Shown piece by piece: positions 9,016 through 17,916 of a stretch of 64,000 nucleotides of DNA. The stretch's first letter is position 1. Each line of letters opens with the position of its first letter. The notes beneath the pieces are model-generated. The model was not told the DNA's origin and did not search any database. It was given only the letters and a program-made list of their open reading frames with translations. The stretch covers positions 1,178,001 through 1,242,000 of the forward strand of contig NZ_CP048812.1 of the NCBI RefSeq assembly GCF_010977575.1. Reading direction: 5' to 3'. This stretch comes from Halomonas socia. Its GTDB lineage: Bacteria > Pseudomonadota > Gammaproteobacteria > Pseudomonadales > Halomonadaceae. The position numbers were made by a program, and so were the translations under genes.

Positions 9016-9330
9016 ATGCCCCCACCCTGCATGCGCTGTGACTCGCAGCGCGTCATCAACCTCGAGACGGCCCGCAAGCTCGGCATCGCGGCGGGCGCAG
9101 TGGCCGGGACGCTCAAGGGCGCCTATGCCTCACTGCATGGGCCCGGCAGGCTGATACCCACTACCGCGTTCCCGATCGGCCGGGTAGCAGCAGCTGTCAT
9201 GGCCGGCACCTCAGGCGGTATCGCCGGGGCGGCTGCCGGGCATCGTGTGGTGCTGCACCTGTTTCCCGCGGGTGAAGGCACGCCCTGGCTTTGCCTGGGC
9301 TGCGGCCACGCCTTCCGAGATCTCGGCTGA
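9016..9330 (+). CDS. Small protein with terminal Cys pairs and glycine/alanine-rich core
   Basis: Protein of 104 residues, preceded by ACAGGAG with 8 bp spacing. It starts PPPCMRCDSQ and ends WLCLGCGHAFRDLG, so CxxC pairs sit at both termini and could together form a zinc ribbon. Between them lies a Gly/Ala-rich stretch (GIAAGAVAGTL, VAAAVMAGTSGGIAGAAAG) that may form a paired glycine-zipper membrane hairpin. It heads the recombination module and is followed by a terminator-like hairpin. The function is unknown; small zinc-ribbon genes of this type are common in integrative elements. Confidence 0.7.
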   Translation: MPPPCMRCDSQRVINLETARKLGIAAGAVAGTLKGAYASLHGPGRLIPTTAFPIGRVAAAVMAGTSGGIAGAAAGHRVVLHLFPAGEGTPWLCLGCGHAFRDLG

Positions 9331-9368
9331 CACGCGCTCTACCGTTCTTCCCATCCCATCACATCAGC

Positions 9369-9392
9369 GCCGGCGCCTTGCCGGCTTTTTTT
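9369..9392 (+). terminator. Intrinsic terminator or attenuator before DUF932 gene
   Basis: GCCGGC-GCCTT-GCCGGC followed by seven T (9386-9392). It lies between the small CxxC gene and the DUF932 gene, only about 6 bp before that gene's AGGAG. It would terminate or attenuate transcription from upstream. Confidence 0.7.
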
Positions 9393-9409
9393 CGTCTAGG
9401 AGTTTTTTC

Positions 9410-10378
9410 ATGGCACATCTGATCGAGCAAATGGCTTACGTCGGCGACACCCCCTGGCACGGCCTGGGGCAGCAGCTGTCGCGTCATCAACCGCTGGAGG
9501 TCTGGCGTCAGCAGGCCGGCATGGACTGGCACATCGAATCCTCCCCGGTGCGCTTCATCGCCGATGGCGCTGGCCACTTGGGCAGCATCCACTCCTTCCC
9601 TGAGCAGAAGGTGCTCTATCGCTCGGATACCCGTGCACCCCTGTCAGTGGTCTCGCAGCGCTACAAGGTGGTCCAGCCCGAGGAGGTGCTGGAGTTCTAC
9701 CGCGACCTGACCGAATACGCCGGCTATGAGCTGGAGACGGCCGGGGTGCTCAAGGGCGGTCGCAAGTTCTGGGCGCTGGCCCGCAGCGGCCTGGGCACGG
9801 CCATCAAGGGCCAGGACCAGGTCAACGCCTACCTCTTGCTGGCCACGTCCTGTGACGGCTCCCTGGCAACGGTGGCGACACCCACGTCGGTACGGGTGGT
9901 CTGCAACAACACCCTAACTATCGCTGTGGACGGCATGGCGCAGGGGGTGAAGGTGCCCCACAGCACGGAATTTAACGCGCAGCGCGTCAAGCAGCAGCTG
10001 GGTATTTCGGTATCCCAGTGGGACGACTTCATGTACCGCATGAAGATGCTGGCGGAGCGCAAGGTGAGCCAGGAGGAGATCAAGACCTACTTCCAGTCGG
10101 TGATCTGCAACGCCGAGGCGCCGCTGGACGATCCTTCCAAGCTGCCCAACGTCCGGGCCCTCAACCGTGTCCAGAAGCTCTACCAGGGCGAAGGGCGGGG
10201 CTCGCGGCTGTGCACCGCTCAGGGCAGCGCCTGGGGCCTGCTCAACGCCATCACCGAGTACGTCGACCACGAGAAGCGGGCGCGCAGCAACGACTACCGC
10301 ATGGATTCCGCCTGGTTCGGTCAGGGGGCGAGCCTCAAGGACAAGGCCCTGACGTCGGCCATGGCGCTGGTCGCCTGA
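9410..10378 (+). CDS. DUF932 (phage/plasmid-related TIGR03299) protein
   Basis: Protein of 322 residues. The ATG at 9410 follows AGGAG at 9398-9402; the longer frame from 9245 lacks family similarity. Family hallmarks are HLIEQMAYVGDTPWHGLGQQL at the start, VLYRSDTRAPLSVVSQRYKVVQPEEVLEFYRDL, the central GGRKFWALARSG, VNAYLLLATSCDGSLATVATPTSVRVVCNNTL, and a C-terminal WGLLNAITEYVDHEKRAR. DUF932 proteins are abundant on conjugative plasmids and integrative elements next to ERF/RecT-like, YqaJ and RadC genes, exactly the context here. A role in DNA transactions of the element is inferred; no activity is established. Confidence 0.9.
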   Translation: MAHLIEQMAYVGDTPWHGLGQQLSRHQPLEVWRQQAGMDWHIESSPVRFIADGAGHLGSIHSFPEQKVLYRSDTRAPLSVVSQRYKVVQPEEVLEFYRDLTEYAGYELETAGVLKGGRKFWALARSGLGTAIKGQDQVNAYLLLATSCDGSLATVATPTSVRVVCNNTLTIAVDGMAQGVKVPHSTEFNAQRVKQQLGISVSQWDDFMYRMKMLAERKVSQEEIKTYFQSVICNAEAPLDDPSKLPNVRALNRVQKLYQGEGRGSRLCTAQGSAWGLLNAITEYVDHEKRARSNDYRMDSAWFGQGASLKDKALTSAMALVA

Positions 10379-10410
10379 TCTTCATTCATTCCAATCCCAT
10401 CACGGCATAG

Positions 10411-10441
10411 CGCCCGGCCCACCAAGGCCGGGCGTTTCTGT
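10411..10441 (+). terminator. Stem-loop between DUF932 and the 61-residue gene
   Basis: CGCCCGGCC (10411-10419) and GGCCGGGCG (10426-10434) form a perfect 9-bp stem with a 6-base loop, followed by a T-rich stretch. It lies 14 bp before the next start. A near-identical hairpin survives at 42088-42111 in the second-island debris, so it is a conserved part of the module and may act as an attenuator. Confidence 0.65.
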
Positions 10442-10454
10442 TTCTGGAGGACTC

Positions 10455-10640
10455 ATGTCATCGCGATTGTCATTCGAGATCTGCCGCGCCCTGACTCAGC
10501 TGACTCGCCAGCTGCTGGGGGCCAATGAACGTGAAACCCATACCCACGTGCTGGCCCAGGGCCGGGTCTACCGCGTGGTCGTGTCGCTGGAGCCGGTCCC
10601 GGCCGAGCAGCTCCACGAGATCATCAATCACTATGTGTAA
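10455..10640 (+). CDS. Small conserved module protein (61 aa)
   Basis: Protein of 61 residues beginning MSSRLSFEICRALTQLTRQLL and ending LEPVPAEQLHEIINHYV. It is preceded by CTGGAGG at 10444-10450. Its stop codon is part of the AAGGAGG that starts translation of the ERF gene, so the two are coupled. A truncated relative (MSLRMSFEICRALTQQLLGQ) lies at 42133-42195, which shows the gene is real and travels with the module. No function is recognisable; it may be an accessory protein of the annealing or exonuclease pair. Confidence 0.75.
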   Translation: MSSRLSFEICRALTQLTRQLLGANERETHTHVLAQGRVYRVVVSLEPVPAEQLHEIINHYV

Positions 10641-10650
10641 GGAGGTCATC

Positions 10651-11412
10651 ATGGCGACCACCACTCAGCCAACGCATTCATCCAAGGGATCTGGGCATAA
10701 CGGCCAGGTACCGGCGGCCCAGCCGTTGCAGGAGAGCACCGCGATCATCCAGGTGATCGAGCGTGCCGCCCTCAACCCCGAGGTCGATATCGACAAGGTG
10801 GAGCGCCTGCTGCAGATGCAGGAGCGCGTCCTGGATCGCCAGGCGCTGATGGCCTACAGCGCCGCCATGGCGGCGATGCAGACAGAGCTGCCGAGCATTA
10901 CCGAGCGAGGCCAGGGCAACAACGGCGCCTACGCCACGCTGGAGGATATCGTCGACACCGTGCGCCCGATCATGCAGCGCCACGGCTTCGCGGTGAGCTT
11001 CCGTATTCAGACCCAGGAGCGTGGCATCCAGGTGACCGGCGTGCTGATGCACCAGGGCGGCCACCGCGAGGAGACCAGCATGCTGCTGCCGGCGGACGTC
11101 AGCGGCAACAAGAACGCCGTTCAGGCCTTCGGCTCCTCCACCAGCTATGGCAAGCGCTACGTGCTGTGCGCGCTGCTCAACATCACCACCCGCGGCCAGG
11201 ACGACAACGGTCAGAGCGCAGCACCCCCGGTGAAGGTGGTCACGCCGTTCCAGGCCAGCCAGCTCAAGCAGCTGATCACCGCCTGTCCCGTCACTACCCA
11301 GGAGTGGTTCGTCGGCAAGTACGGCGAGGTCGAGCGGGTACCCCGCGACGACTTCGACAAGCTGCGCGCCTCCCTACAGAAGCGAGCCTTACCCAACCAT
11401 CAACGTCATTGA
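10651..11412 (+). CDS. ERF-family single-strand annealing protein
   Basis: Protein of 253 residues of the ERF superfamily of phage and plasmid annealing proteins. The ATG at 10651 has AAGGAGG at 10639-10645. A disordered N-terminus (TTTQPTHSSKGSGHNG) is followed by the ERF core: MAYSAAMAAMQTELPSITERG, AYATLEDIVDTVRPIMQRHGFAVSFRI, ITTRGQDDNG and the signature QAFGSSTSYGKRYVLCALLNI. It lies directly before a YqaJ-type exonuclease gene, so the pair would resect and anneal DNA in a Red-like fashion, helping the element recombine or repair during transfer. Confidence 0.9.
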   Translation: MATTTQPTHSSKGSGHNGQVPAAQPLQESTAIIQVIERAALNPEVDIDKVERLLQMQERVLDRQALMAYSAAMAAMQTELPSITERGQGNNGAYATLEDIVDTVRPIMQRHGFAVSFRIQTQERGIQVTGVLMHQGGHREETSMLLPADVSGNKNAVQAFGSSTSYGKRYVLCALLNITTRGQDDNGQSAAPPVKVVTPFQASQLKQLITACPVTTQEWFVGKYGEVERVPRDDFDKLRASLQKRALPNHQRH

Positions 11413-11470
11413 GCGATCGGCGAGGGATACCCCTCGCCGCTATGCCGTGGTGTCTCGAAGGAGGTTTGTC

Positions 11471-12082
11471 ATGCATATCCTGACACTGGAGCAAGGCACG
11501 CCCGAGTGGCATGCCGCACGCCTCGGTATCGTCACCATGTCCGAGCTGAAAACCCTACTGGTCAAGGGCAAGGGGCCGGGAGGCTTCGGTACTGGCGCCA
11601 TCAGCTACATGCATCAGCTGATCGGTGAGCGCATTACCGGCGAGCCCAGCGATGGCTTCCAGGGCAATGCCCACACCCAGCGTGGCCATGCACTGGAGCC
11701 GATCGCGCGAGAGCTCTACCAGGAAGCCACTGGCCTGCCTCGCCTCGAGCAGGTCGGCATCATCCTCAACCACGGGGTTGGCTATTCCCCTGACTGCCTG
11801 GTGGACAGCAACGGCCTGGCCGAGATCAAGACCAAGCTGCCAAAGTACCAGATCGAGCTGCTGCTGGACGGTGAGCTGCCTCAGGAACACGTGGCCCAAT
11901 GCCAGGGAGGCCTGTGGGTCAGCGAGCGGGAATGGATCGACTTCGTCAGCTACTGGCCGGGAATGCCGCTGTTCATGAAGCGCGCCTACCGGGACGAGGC
12001 GCTGATCAAGACCATCGCCGAGCGGGTTGAGGCGTTCTACGAAGAAATGGAGCGCCGCATGGCGCAAGTGATGGCGGCCTGA
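11471..12082 (+). CDS. YqaJ-family (lambda-exonuclease-like) nuclease
   Basis: Nuclease of 203 residues. The start is the ATG at 11471, where the conserved [20 protein letters not shown] begins, with AAGGAGG at 11459-11465. Lambda-exonuclease fold motifs are the [19 protein letters not shown] helix with its Glu, then YSPDCLVD and [15 protein letters not shown] (the D...ExK catalytic set), and a late QCQGGLWVS helix. It should degrade one strand of duplex ends for the ERF annealing partner. Its 3' half has a decayed copy at 42196-42354. Confidence 0.92.
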   Translation: MHILTLEQGTPEWHAARLGIVTMSELKTLLVKGKGPGGFGTGAISYMHQLIGERITGEPSDGFQGNAHTQRGHALEPIARELYQEATGLPRLEQVGIILNHGVGYSPDCLVDSNGLAEIKTKLPKYQIELLLDGELPQEHVAQCQGGLWVSEREWIDFVSYWPGMPLFMKRAYRDEALIKTIAERVEAFYEEMERRMAQVMAA

Positions 12083-12093
12083 GGAGAGACACC

Positions 12094-12591
12094 ATGAACC
12101 ATCGCAAGCTGAGTGCCGGCGAGACCGCCGGTACCTATCGCATCACCGACACGGTGACCGAAGCGGAGCTTTTGGGTATCGCCAAAGGCTTTGCCCGTCG
12201 CCGTCTGGCCAGGGGGCGCAAGATCACCCAGCCAGCACTGGCCTTCGAGTACCTGCAGATCCTGCTGCAGGACTACGAGCATGAGGTGTTCAGTGCCATC
12301 TTTCTGGATAGCCAGCACCGCGTCATCTGCTTCGAGGAGCTGTTCCGCGGCACCATCGACGCGGCCAGCGTTTACCCGCGTGAGGTGGTCAAGCAGGCTC
12401 TGGCGCACAACGCCGCCGCCCTCATCCTGGTCCACAATCACCCAAGTGGCGATCCAGAACCCAGTGACGCCGACCGGCGCATCACCCAGCGCCTGAAAGA
12501 AGCGCTGGGACTGGTCGAGGTGCGGGTGATCGATCATATCGTGGTCGGCATCGATAATTGCGTATCGCTGGCAGAGCGGGGATACCTATGA
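12094..12591 (+). CDS. RadC/JAB-domain protein (MPN(+) metalloprotein)
   Basis: Protein of 165 residues of the RadC group found on mobile elements. The JAMM metal motif is complete: [48 protein letters not shown], with HNHPSG and the distal Asp. The N-terminal helix-hairpin-helix found in chromosomal RadC is absent, as is usual for element-borne copies. It follows yqaJ by 11 bp and has GAGGAGA before its ATG. It ends the recombination module. A shortened relative of its 5' end lies at 42366-42450. Confidence 0.92.
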   Translation: MNHRKLSAGETAGTYRITDTVTEAELLGIAKGFARRRLARGRKITQPALAFEYLQILLQDYEHEVFSAIFLDSQHRVICFEELFRGTIDAASVYPREVVKQALAHNAAALILVHNHPSGDPEPSDADRRITQRLKEALGLVEVRVIDHIVVGIDNCVSLAERGYL

Positions 12592-12612
12592 TTGTGAACC
12601 ATGACATAACGT

Positions 12613-12637
12613 CGGTGCTGCCCATTGGGCAGCACCG
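12613..12637. terminator. Strong stem-loop between convergent radC and apbE
   Basis: CGGTGCTGCCC (12613-12623) and GGGCAGCACCG (12627-12637) form a perfect 11-bp stem with a 3-base loop, 22 bp after the radC stop. A T-rich tract (12651-12662) follows but not immediately. It probably ends the plus-strand module and may also act on the convergent minus-strand operon. Confidence 0.65.
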
Positions 12638-12693
12638 GCATCTCAATTGGCATTTATTTTTTTGCAGTCATTGGCCGGTTTGGCGCTGTGTGA

Positions 12694-13764
12694 TCATTGG
12701 GCAATATCAATCCCTAGCCGCTCCATCACATTTTGACCAATGACTTCAGCAAAGGCAGGGCTTGCATAACTGCCCCAGCCGTCTGCCTCACGAACCAGCA
12801 TCAGCACTGCCAGGTCCTGGGCAATGGCAAGCTCCATTCCTTCTTCATCACCGAGCACCATCATGGCGGTCGCCCAGGCATCTGCCCAGGCATTCACTGC
12901 GTGGGCTACCGTTACTGAGGCGAGCTGGTGCTGAATGGGCCTTCCCGTACGGGGATCGATGGTATGCGAATAACGCGTACCATCCTCCTCAAAGTAGTTG
13001 CGGTAGTCACCGGAAGTCGCCACCGATACGTCACGTAGTGGGAGTATATGTTGCGCTTGTCGCCGATCATCAAGAGGGGCTTCTATCCCGATCCGCCAAG
13101 GCTGCCTTTCACTATCACGGTAACCGCGAACGATCAGATCACCGCCCAAATTGACCAGGTAATGACCTATCCCCTGTTGATCCAGGTATGCAGCGACGCG
13201 ATCAGTACCAAACCCTTTGGCAACGCCCCCCAAATCAACATAGACGTCTCTCAGGCGACGTGCCCGTCGCTCACCCAGATCCAACTCGATGCTGTCATAG
13301 CCGACGACGGATAGGCGTTCCGACAAGATGCTTTCATCCGGCACTTCTCTCGGCCTCGCTTCGGCCCCAAAGCTCCATAAATTGACCAGTCCGCCGATAG
13401 TCACATCGAAAGCACCATTGCTTGAGGCAGAGACTGACTGACTAATAGACATAATCTCCATCAGCTCGTTTGAAAGCAGTTGCCACTCACCCAACGGTGC
13501 TTCATTAAAGAGTGTCAGCTCAGAGTCATCTCGATAGATCGACATGATGGCATCCACTGCTTCGAGCTCTTCCAGGATACCCGCTTCAATATCATCTACC
13601 TGATGTTGCGTCAGTGAATCAGAGATGGTGACCTGATAGAAGGTGCCGAAGATCTCTCCTTCCAACGCCACCGGCGAGTCCAGCTGGCGTTCGTTCTCAG
13701 CACACGCCACAAGAGCTAACACCACTGCAAGCAGTAGCAGTAGGGGAAAGTATCGCTTACACAT
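12694..13764 (-). CDS. apbE: FAD:protein FMN transferase, lipoprotein (ApbE)
   Basis: Periplasmic flavinyltransferase that attaches FMN to threonine of target proteins. The start is set at 13764, giving a type II signal MCKRYFPLLLLLAVVLALVAC with lipobox LVAC; the longer frame upstream is less likely. Family motifs: GTFYQVTI, MSIYRDDSELTLFN, GAFDVTIGGLVNLW, VDLGGVAKGFGTDRVA, YLVNLGGDL, the metal-site region YSHTIDPRTGRPI and ADAWATAMMVLG. It is the last gene of the minus-strand run. No obvious flavinylated target (NqrBC, RnfG, NosR) is nearby, although the haem membrane protein at 24385 belongs to a redox group. Confidence 0.93.
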   Translation of the reverse strand: MCKRYFPLLLLLAVVLALVACAENERQLDSPVALEGEIFGTFYQVTISDSLTQHQVDDIEAGILEELEAVDAIMSIYRDDSELTLFNEAPLGEWQLLSNELMEIMSISQSVSASSNGAFDVTIGGLVNLWSFGAEARPREVPDESILSERLSVVGYDSIELDLGERRARRLRDVYVDLGGVAKGFGTDRVAAYLDQQGIGHYLVNLGGDLIVRGYRDSERQPWRIGIEAPLDDRRQAQHILPLRDVSVATSGDYRNYFEEDGTRYSHTIDPRTGRPIQHQLASVTVAHAVNAWADAWATAMMVLGDEEGMELAIAQDLAVLMLVREADGWGSYASPAFAEVIGQNVMERLGIDIAQ

Positions 13765-13800
13765 GGGGTAATCGTCTCCAAGGGAAGTACACATCACCGC

Positions 13801-15174
13801 TTAGAAAAAGGTCAGCCCGACCTGGAACAGCCGCTCCACCTCGCGGATGCGGCGCTTGTCGACCACGAACAGAATCACGTGGTCGCCGGATGCCACCACC
13901 ACATCGTCGTGGGCGATCAGCACCTCCTTGCCGCGCACGATGGCGCCGATGGTGGTACCGCTGGGCAGGTCGATCTCGTCGATGGCGCGCCCCACTACCT
14001 TGGACGAGCGCGCGTCGCCGTGGGCGATCGCCTCGATGGCCTCGGCGGCGCCGCGGCGCAGCGAGTGGACGTTGACGATGTCCCCGCGGCGCACGTGGGT
14101 CAGCAGGCTGCCGATGGTGGCCTGCTGTGGCGAAATCGCGATGTCTATCTCGCCGCCCTGCACCAGGTCGACGTAGGCGGCATTGTTGATCAGTGTCAGC
14201 ACCTTCTTGGCGCCCAGCCGCTTGGCCAGCATCGACGACATGATATTGACCTCGTCGTCGTTGGTCAGCGCGCAGAAGATGTCGCAATCCTCGATGTTCT
14301 CCTCCAGCAGCAGGCGCTTGCTGGTGGCACTGCCGTGCAGCACCACGGTGCGGTCGAGGCGTTCGGAGAGGGTGGTGCAGCGCTCCAGGTCGTGCTCGAT
14401 GATCTTGACCTGATGGCTGTGCTCGAGGTTTTCCGCCAGACGCTCGCCGATATGCCCGCCGCCGGCGATCACCACGCGGCGGAAGTCGCGGTCGAGGCGT
14501 CGCAGCTCGCTCATCACCGCGCGGATATCGCGCCGGGCGGCGATGAAGAATACCTCGTCGTCGGCCTCTATCACGGTGTCGCCGCGCGGGATGATCGGCC
14601 GGTTGCGACGGTAGATGGCCGCCACCCGGGTGTCGACATTGGGCATGTGGCGGCGCAGGAAGCCCAGCTCCTGGCCGACCAGTGGCCCGCCGTAGAAGGC
14701 CTTGACCGCCACCAGCTGGGCCTGGCCGCCGGCGAATTCCAGCACCTGCAGGGCGCCAGGGTATTCGATCAGGCGGCGGATATGGTCGGTGACCACCTGC
14801 TCGGGGCTGATCAGCACGTCGATGGGCACCGCCTCGTGGGCGAACAGCCCCTTGCGGGTCAGGTAGGCGGTGGCACGAACGCGGGCGATCTTGGTGGGGG
14901 TACGAAACAGGGTGTGGGCGACCTGGCAGGCGATCATGTTGACTTCATCGGAGTTGGTCACCGCGATCAGCATGTCGGCGTCTTCGCAGCCGGCCTGGCG
15001 CAGCACCATGGGATAGGAGGCGGGGCCGGACACGGTGCGGATATCCAGGCGGTTATGCAGGTCGCGCAGCCGCCCGCCGTCGGTATCGACCACGGTGATG
15101 TCGTTCTCTTCGTGGGCGAGATGTTCGGCCAGGGTGCCGCCGACCTGTCCGGCGCCGAGAATGATGATCTTCAT
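13801..15174 (-). CDS. trkA: Trk potassium uptake NAD-binding regulatory subunit TrkA
   Basis: Cytoplasmic NAD(H)-binding gating subunit of the Trk K+ transporter, 457 residues, full length. Two RCK repeats are visible: Rossmann motifs [13 protein letters not shown] near residue 6 and [13 protein letters not shown] near 239, each followed by an RCK_C half. The start overlaps the KdpE-like stop by 4 bp (ATGA). With TrkH at 17917 it makes a complete TrkAH system inside the island, on top of whatever Trk genes the chromosome has. Confidence 0.95.
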   Translation of the reverse strand: MKIIILGAGQVGGTLAEHLAHEENDITVVDTDGGRLRDLHNRLDIRTVSGPASYPMVLRQAGCEDADMLIAVTNSDEVNMIACQVAHTLFRTPTKIARVRATAYLTRKGLFAHEAVPIDVLISPEQVVTDHIRRLIEYPGALQVLEFAGGQAQLVAVKAFYGGPLVGQELGFLRRHMPNVDTRVAAIYRRNRPIIPRGDTVIEADDEVFFIAARRDIRAVMSELRRLDRDFRRVVIAGGGHIGERLAENLEHSHQVKIIEHDLERCTTLSERLDRTVVLHGSATSKRLLLEENIEDCDIFCALTNDDEVNIMSSMLAKRLGAKKVLTLINNAAYVDLVQGGEIDIAISPQQATIGSLLTHVRRGDIVNVHSLRRGAAEAIEAIAHGDARSSKVVGRAIDEIDLPSGTTIGAIVRGKEVLIAHDDVVVASGDHVILFVVDKRRIREVERLFQVGLTFF

Positions 15175-15914
15175 GAGTGGTTCTCCGTGTCGTCATCCAT
15201 CGCCGCCGCGTCATCGCGTCCGACCAGCAGGCGATAGCCGATACCGGCCTCGGTCTGCAGCAGAGCCGGCGCGCCCGGGTCGTCACCAAGCTTGTGGCGA
15301 AGCTTGCTGATGACGATGCGCAGGTAGTGGCTATCCTCGACGTGGCTGGGCCCCCACACCTCGCGCAGCAGTTGGGTCTGGGTCACCACCCGGCCGGCGT
15401 GTCGGCAGAGCCGCTCGAGCACCGCGTACTCCTTGGGAGTCAGGTGAACAGCCGTCGCGTGATGCCACAGACGCCGTGCACCGAGGTCAATCACCAGGCC
15501 ACCCCGGCGATAGCAGCCTCCTTCCAGGGATAACGGCGACTCATCGCGATGGCGCAGCAAGGCACGAATCCGGGCCAGAAGCTCCTGAATGCCGAAAGGC
15601 TTGGTAACGTAGTCGTTAGCGCCACGGTCCAGGGCGCGTACCTTTTCGGTCTCCTGTCCCCGCACCGAGACAACGATGACCGGTACCTGGCTACGCGCGC
15701 GCAGACGGTTAAGCACCTCCTGGCCATCCATATCCGGCAGGCCCAGGTCCAGCAGCACCAGGTCGGGGAGCTCTTCGAGCGCCAGCGATAAGCCCTCTCC
15801 ACCGCTTTGCGCCTCGTGAACCACGAATCCTTGGGAGACCAGGCTGATCCGCAGAAAGCGACGGATTTGCGGCTCGTCGTCGATCACCAGAATGCGTTGA
15901 GGCTCAGTCACCAT
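15171..15914 (-). CDS. kdpE: KdpE-like response regulator (OmpR family)
   Basis: Response regulator of 247 residues. The receiver domain has [12 protein letters not shown], the phospho-acceptor Asp in [16 protein letters not shown] and the Lys of YVTKPFG; the C-terminal OmpR winged helix has [32 protein letters not shown] and the KdpE-type [20 protein letters not shown]. It overlaps the sensor kinase gene by 11 bp and trkA by 4 bp. KdpE normally activates kdpFABC, but no kdpFABC is present; the co-transcribed targets are trkA and probably trkH. Confidence 0.92.
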   Translation of the reverse strand: MVTEPQRILVIDDEPQIRRFLRISLVSQGFVVHEAQSGGEGLSLALEELPDLVLLDLGLPDMDGQEVLNRLRARSQVPVIVVSVRGQETEKVRALDRGANDYVTKPFGIQELLARIRALLRHRDESPLSLEGGCYRRGGLVIDLGARRLWHHATAVHLTPKEYAVLERLCRHAGRVVTQTQLLREVWGPSHVEDSHYLRIVISKLRHKLGDDPGAPALLQTEAGIGYRLLVGRDDAAAMDDDTENHS

Positions 15915-17910
15915 GCTCGTCGCTCGCCTGTGTCGCTTGAGGGAGGGGAAGACGCATCACGATGCGCGTGCCCTGACCGTCGGGGGCCGGCAGGGCCGTG
16001 ACACTGCCGGCATGAGCGCCCAGCATGCCGCGGCAAATGGCCAGGCCCAGACCGCTACCATGGCGACCGCGATCCCCCTCTCCGCCGGTAATGAACATGT
16101 CGAAGACCCGTTCACGCAGGTGCGGTTCGATACCCGGCCCCTGGTCGGTCACCGCGAGCCAGATATCCACCGGGGAATGGCCGGCCTCGATACGCAGTAC
16201 TCCGCCAGGTGGCGAGAAGCGTGCAGCATTCTCGATGACATTGATCAGGGCCTGCTCGATAAGAGCCGGGTGTACATACAGCAACGGGAGATCGGCAGGC
16301 CACGCTCGCCGTATTTCCAGCCCCTGTAGCACTGGCCCCAGGCGTTTGAGAGCGCTCGCCACCAGATCGTCCAGGGCGATCCAGTCGCGCTCCAACTTGA
16401 GGCCACCCTGCCCCAGGCGGGTCATATCCAGCAGATTCTGGATATAGCGATCCAGCCGCTCGCTTTCACTGAGAATGCCATCAAGCAGCTCGGCGCGGTC
16501 GCAGGCGCCGAGCTGGTCTCGCAGGTCGCGCAATGTGCTCGCTGAGCCAATGATCGACGCCAGCGGCGTCCTCAGATCATGGGAGACCGATGCCAGCAGC
16601 GCCGAACGGAGTCGCTCGTTCTCTTCGGAAAGTCGTGAAGCCTCCAGGTCTGCCACCAGACGCGTACGCTCCAGCGCCAGAGACAGCAGCCGCAGCATGG
16701 CATCGATATGCCCCTCCTCATCAGGGGAAGGCAAGCGCTCTCTCTGTCCCAGCGCCAGTCCAACCAGAGCCACCAGGCGATCCTGTTCCAGTAGCGGAAC
16801 GACCTGCCAATCGGTATCCATCGGCTGCTCGGTGCCTTTGCCACTCCGGCGAAGATGGCGACGGCTCCAGGCAACCGCTGTCTGGGCCCCAGCATCCAGC
16901 GACACCCCCGGCGGGGCACTGCGCGACGGCAGCAGATCGTCAGCATCTTCGGCTGCACCCAACATGACCACCGGACAACCCAGCCACTGCATCAGCGTTG
17001 CAGCGCCGGCCGCTTCGACCTGTTCACGGTGCGTCGCCATGGCCAGCTCGCGCGAGAAGGTCAACAGCTGATAGGTCTGTTCGCGACTGGCACGCAGTGC
17101 CAGCAGGCGCTTGCGCGCGCTGCCGGCCAACTGCCCCACGACCACCGCGACCAATAAATAGACGACGATGGTTACCACCTGGTCCTGCTCTACCATGGCC
17201 AGGGAGTGGCGTGGCTCGGTCAGAAAAAAGTTGAAGCCAACGAAGCCCAGCAGGGCGGCGAGCATGGCCGAGCCTGTGCCTGCCAGGGTTGCACTGACCA
17301 GCACCGCAGCAAGGAATAGCAGTGACAGGGAGCCCAACTCCAGCCAGGATGCCAGCCCCGCCGCAAGCCCCAAGGCCGCCAGCGTCGCAGCCGCCGCGAT
17401 GGCCGGATCATGCCAGCGCCACTGGATCCCGCGTTGGCGGGGCCGGAAACGGGGCCGCTGGCGTGCCTCGGCAACCACCACCAGGTCGAAGGGCCCTCCC
17501 AGCCGTGCCAATCGCTCCGCGACCGGTCGGCGCCAGATTCGCCATCCCGAGGGACGTCCGTGGCCTACCAGTAGGGTGGCCACCTTGAGTTCCCTGGCCA
17601 TGGCCACCAGCTCTCGCGCACGGTCCTGGCCCGCGATGATCCGTGTCTCGCCCCCCAGCCGTTGCACTTGGGCAAAGTCTCGCTCCAGGATTTGCCGCCG
17701 GTGAGGGTTTACACCGCCACTGTCCACGTACGCAGCACACCAATTCACTCCATCACGAACCGCTAGCCGATGCGCCGAGCGCACCAGGGCCGCATCTTCG
17801 GCTCCCCCACTCAGCGCCACCAGCAGGCGTACGGGCGCCAGGCGGCTCGATGCCAATGTGTCCGCTTCTACACTCTCCTGCATGCTTTCCACTCCAGCTT
17901 TCATGCGCAC
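15904..17910 (-). CDS. KdpD-like sensor histidine kinase lacking the N-terminal KdpD domain
   Basis: Membrane sensor kinase of about 668 residues. It starts with a universal-stress-protein-like domain (APVRLLVALSGGAEDAALVRSAHRLA to FDLVVVAEA, about residues 25-150), then DUF4118 with four membrane segments (about 175-270), a GAF-like region, and the kinase core: H-box SVSHDLRTPLASIIGSAS, N-box VIENAARFSPPGG, G1 VTDQGPGIEP, G2 GSGLGLAICRGM. The ~220-residue N-terminal KdpD ATP-binding domain (Walker A) of standard KdpD (about 890 residues) is missing. Starts at 17910 or 17883 are possible. It lies between trkH and kdpE and so may sense K+ or turgor for a Trk-type rather than Kdp-type pump. Confidence 0.9.
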   Translation of the reverse strand: MRMKAGVESMQESVEADTLASSRLAPVRLLVALSGGAEDAALVRSAHRLAVRDGVNWCAAYVDSGGVNPHRRQILERDFAQVQRLGGETRIIAGQDRARELVAMARELKVATLLVGHGRPSGWRIWRRPVAERLARLGGPFDLVVVAEARQRPRFRPRQRGIQWRWHDPAIAAAATLAALGLAAGLASWLELGSLSLLFLAAVLVSATLAGTGSAMLAALLGFVGFNFFLTEPRHSLAMVEQDQVVTIVVYLLVAVVVGQLAGSARKRLLALRASREQTYQLLTFSRELAMATHREQVEAAGAATLMQWLGCPVVMLGAAEDADDLLPSRSAPPGVSLDAGAQTAVAWSRRHLRRSGKGTEQPMDTDWQVVPLLEQDRLVALVGLALGQRERLPSPDEEGHIDAMLRLLSLALERTRLVADLEASRLSEENERLRSALLASVSHDLRTPLASIIGSASTLRDLRDQLGACDRAELLDGILSESERLDRYIQNLLDMTRLGQGGLKLERDWIALDDLVASALKRLGPVLQGLEIRRAWPADLPLLYVHPALIEQALINVIENAARFSPPGGVLRIEAGHSPVDIWLAVTDQGPGIEPHLRERVFDMFITGGEGDRGRHGSGLGLAICRGMLGAHAGSVTALPAPDGQGTRIVMRLPLPQATQASDEHGD

Positions 17911-17916
17911 AACCGC

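Noticed and set aside
8808-9116. Minus-strand open frame of 102 codons opposite the CxxC gene
   Set aside because: It has no start signal or family-like motif and overlaps the better-supported gene at 9016, which has a good ribosome-binding site.
5607-12591. Complete integrative and conjugative element
   Set aside because: The recombination module resembles ICE cargo, but no relaxase, coupling protein or type IV secretion gene occurs anywhere between the att copies.
13879-15237. Long plus-strand frame of 452 codons opposite trkA
   Set aside because: It is the mirror of a full-length TrkA with both Rossmann motifs; the translation is low-complexity and has no start context.
15904-17910. 5'-truncated kdpD pseudogene
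   Set aside because: The USP-like domain starts in frame with good length and the kinase motifs are intact; the missing KdpD domain looks like an architectural variant and not recent damage.
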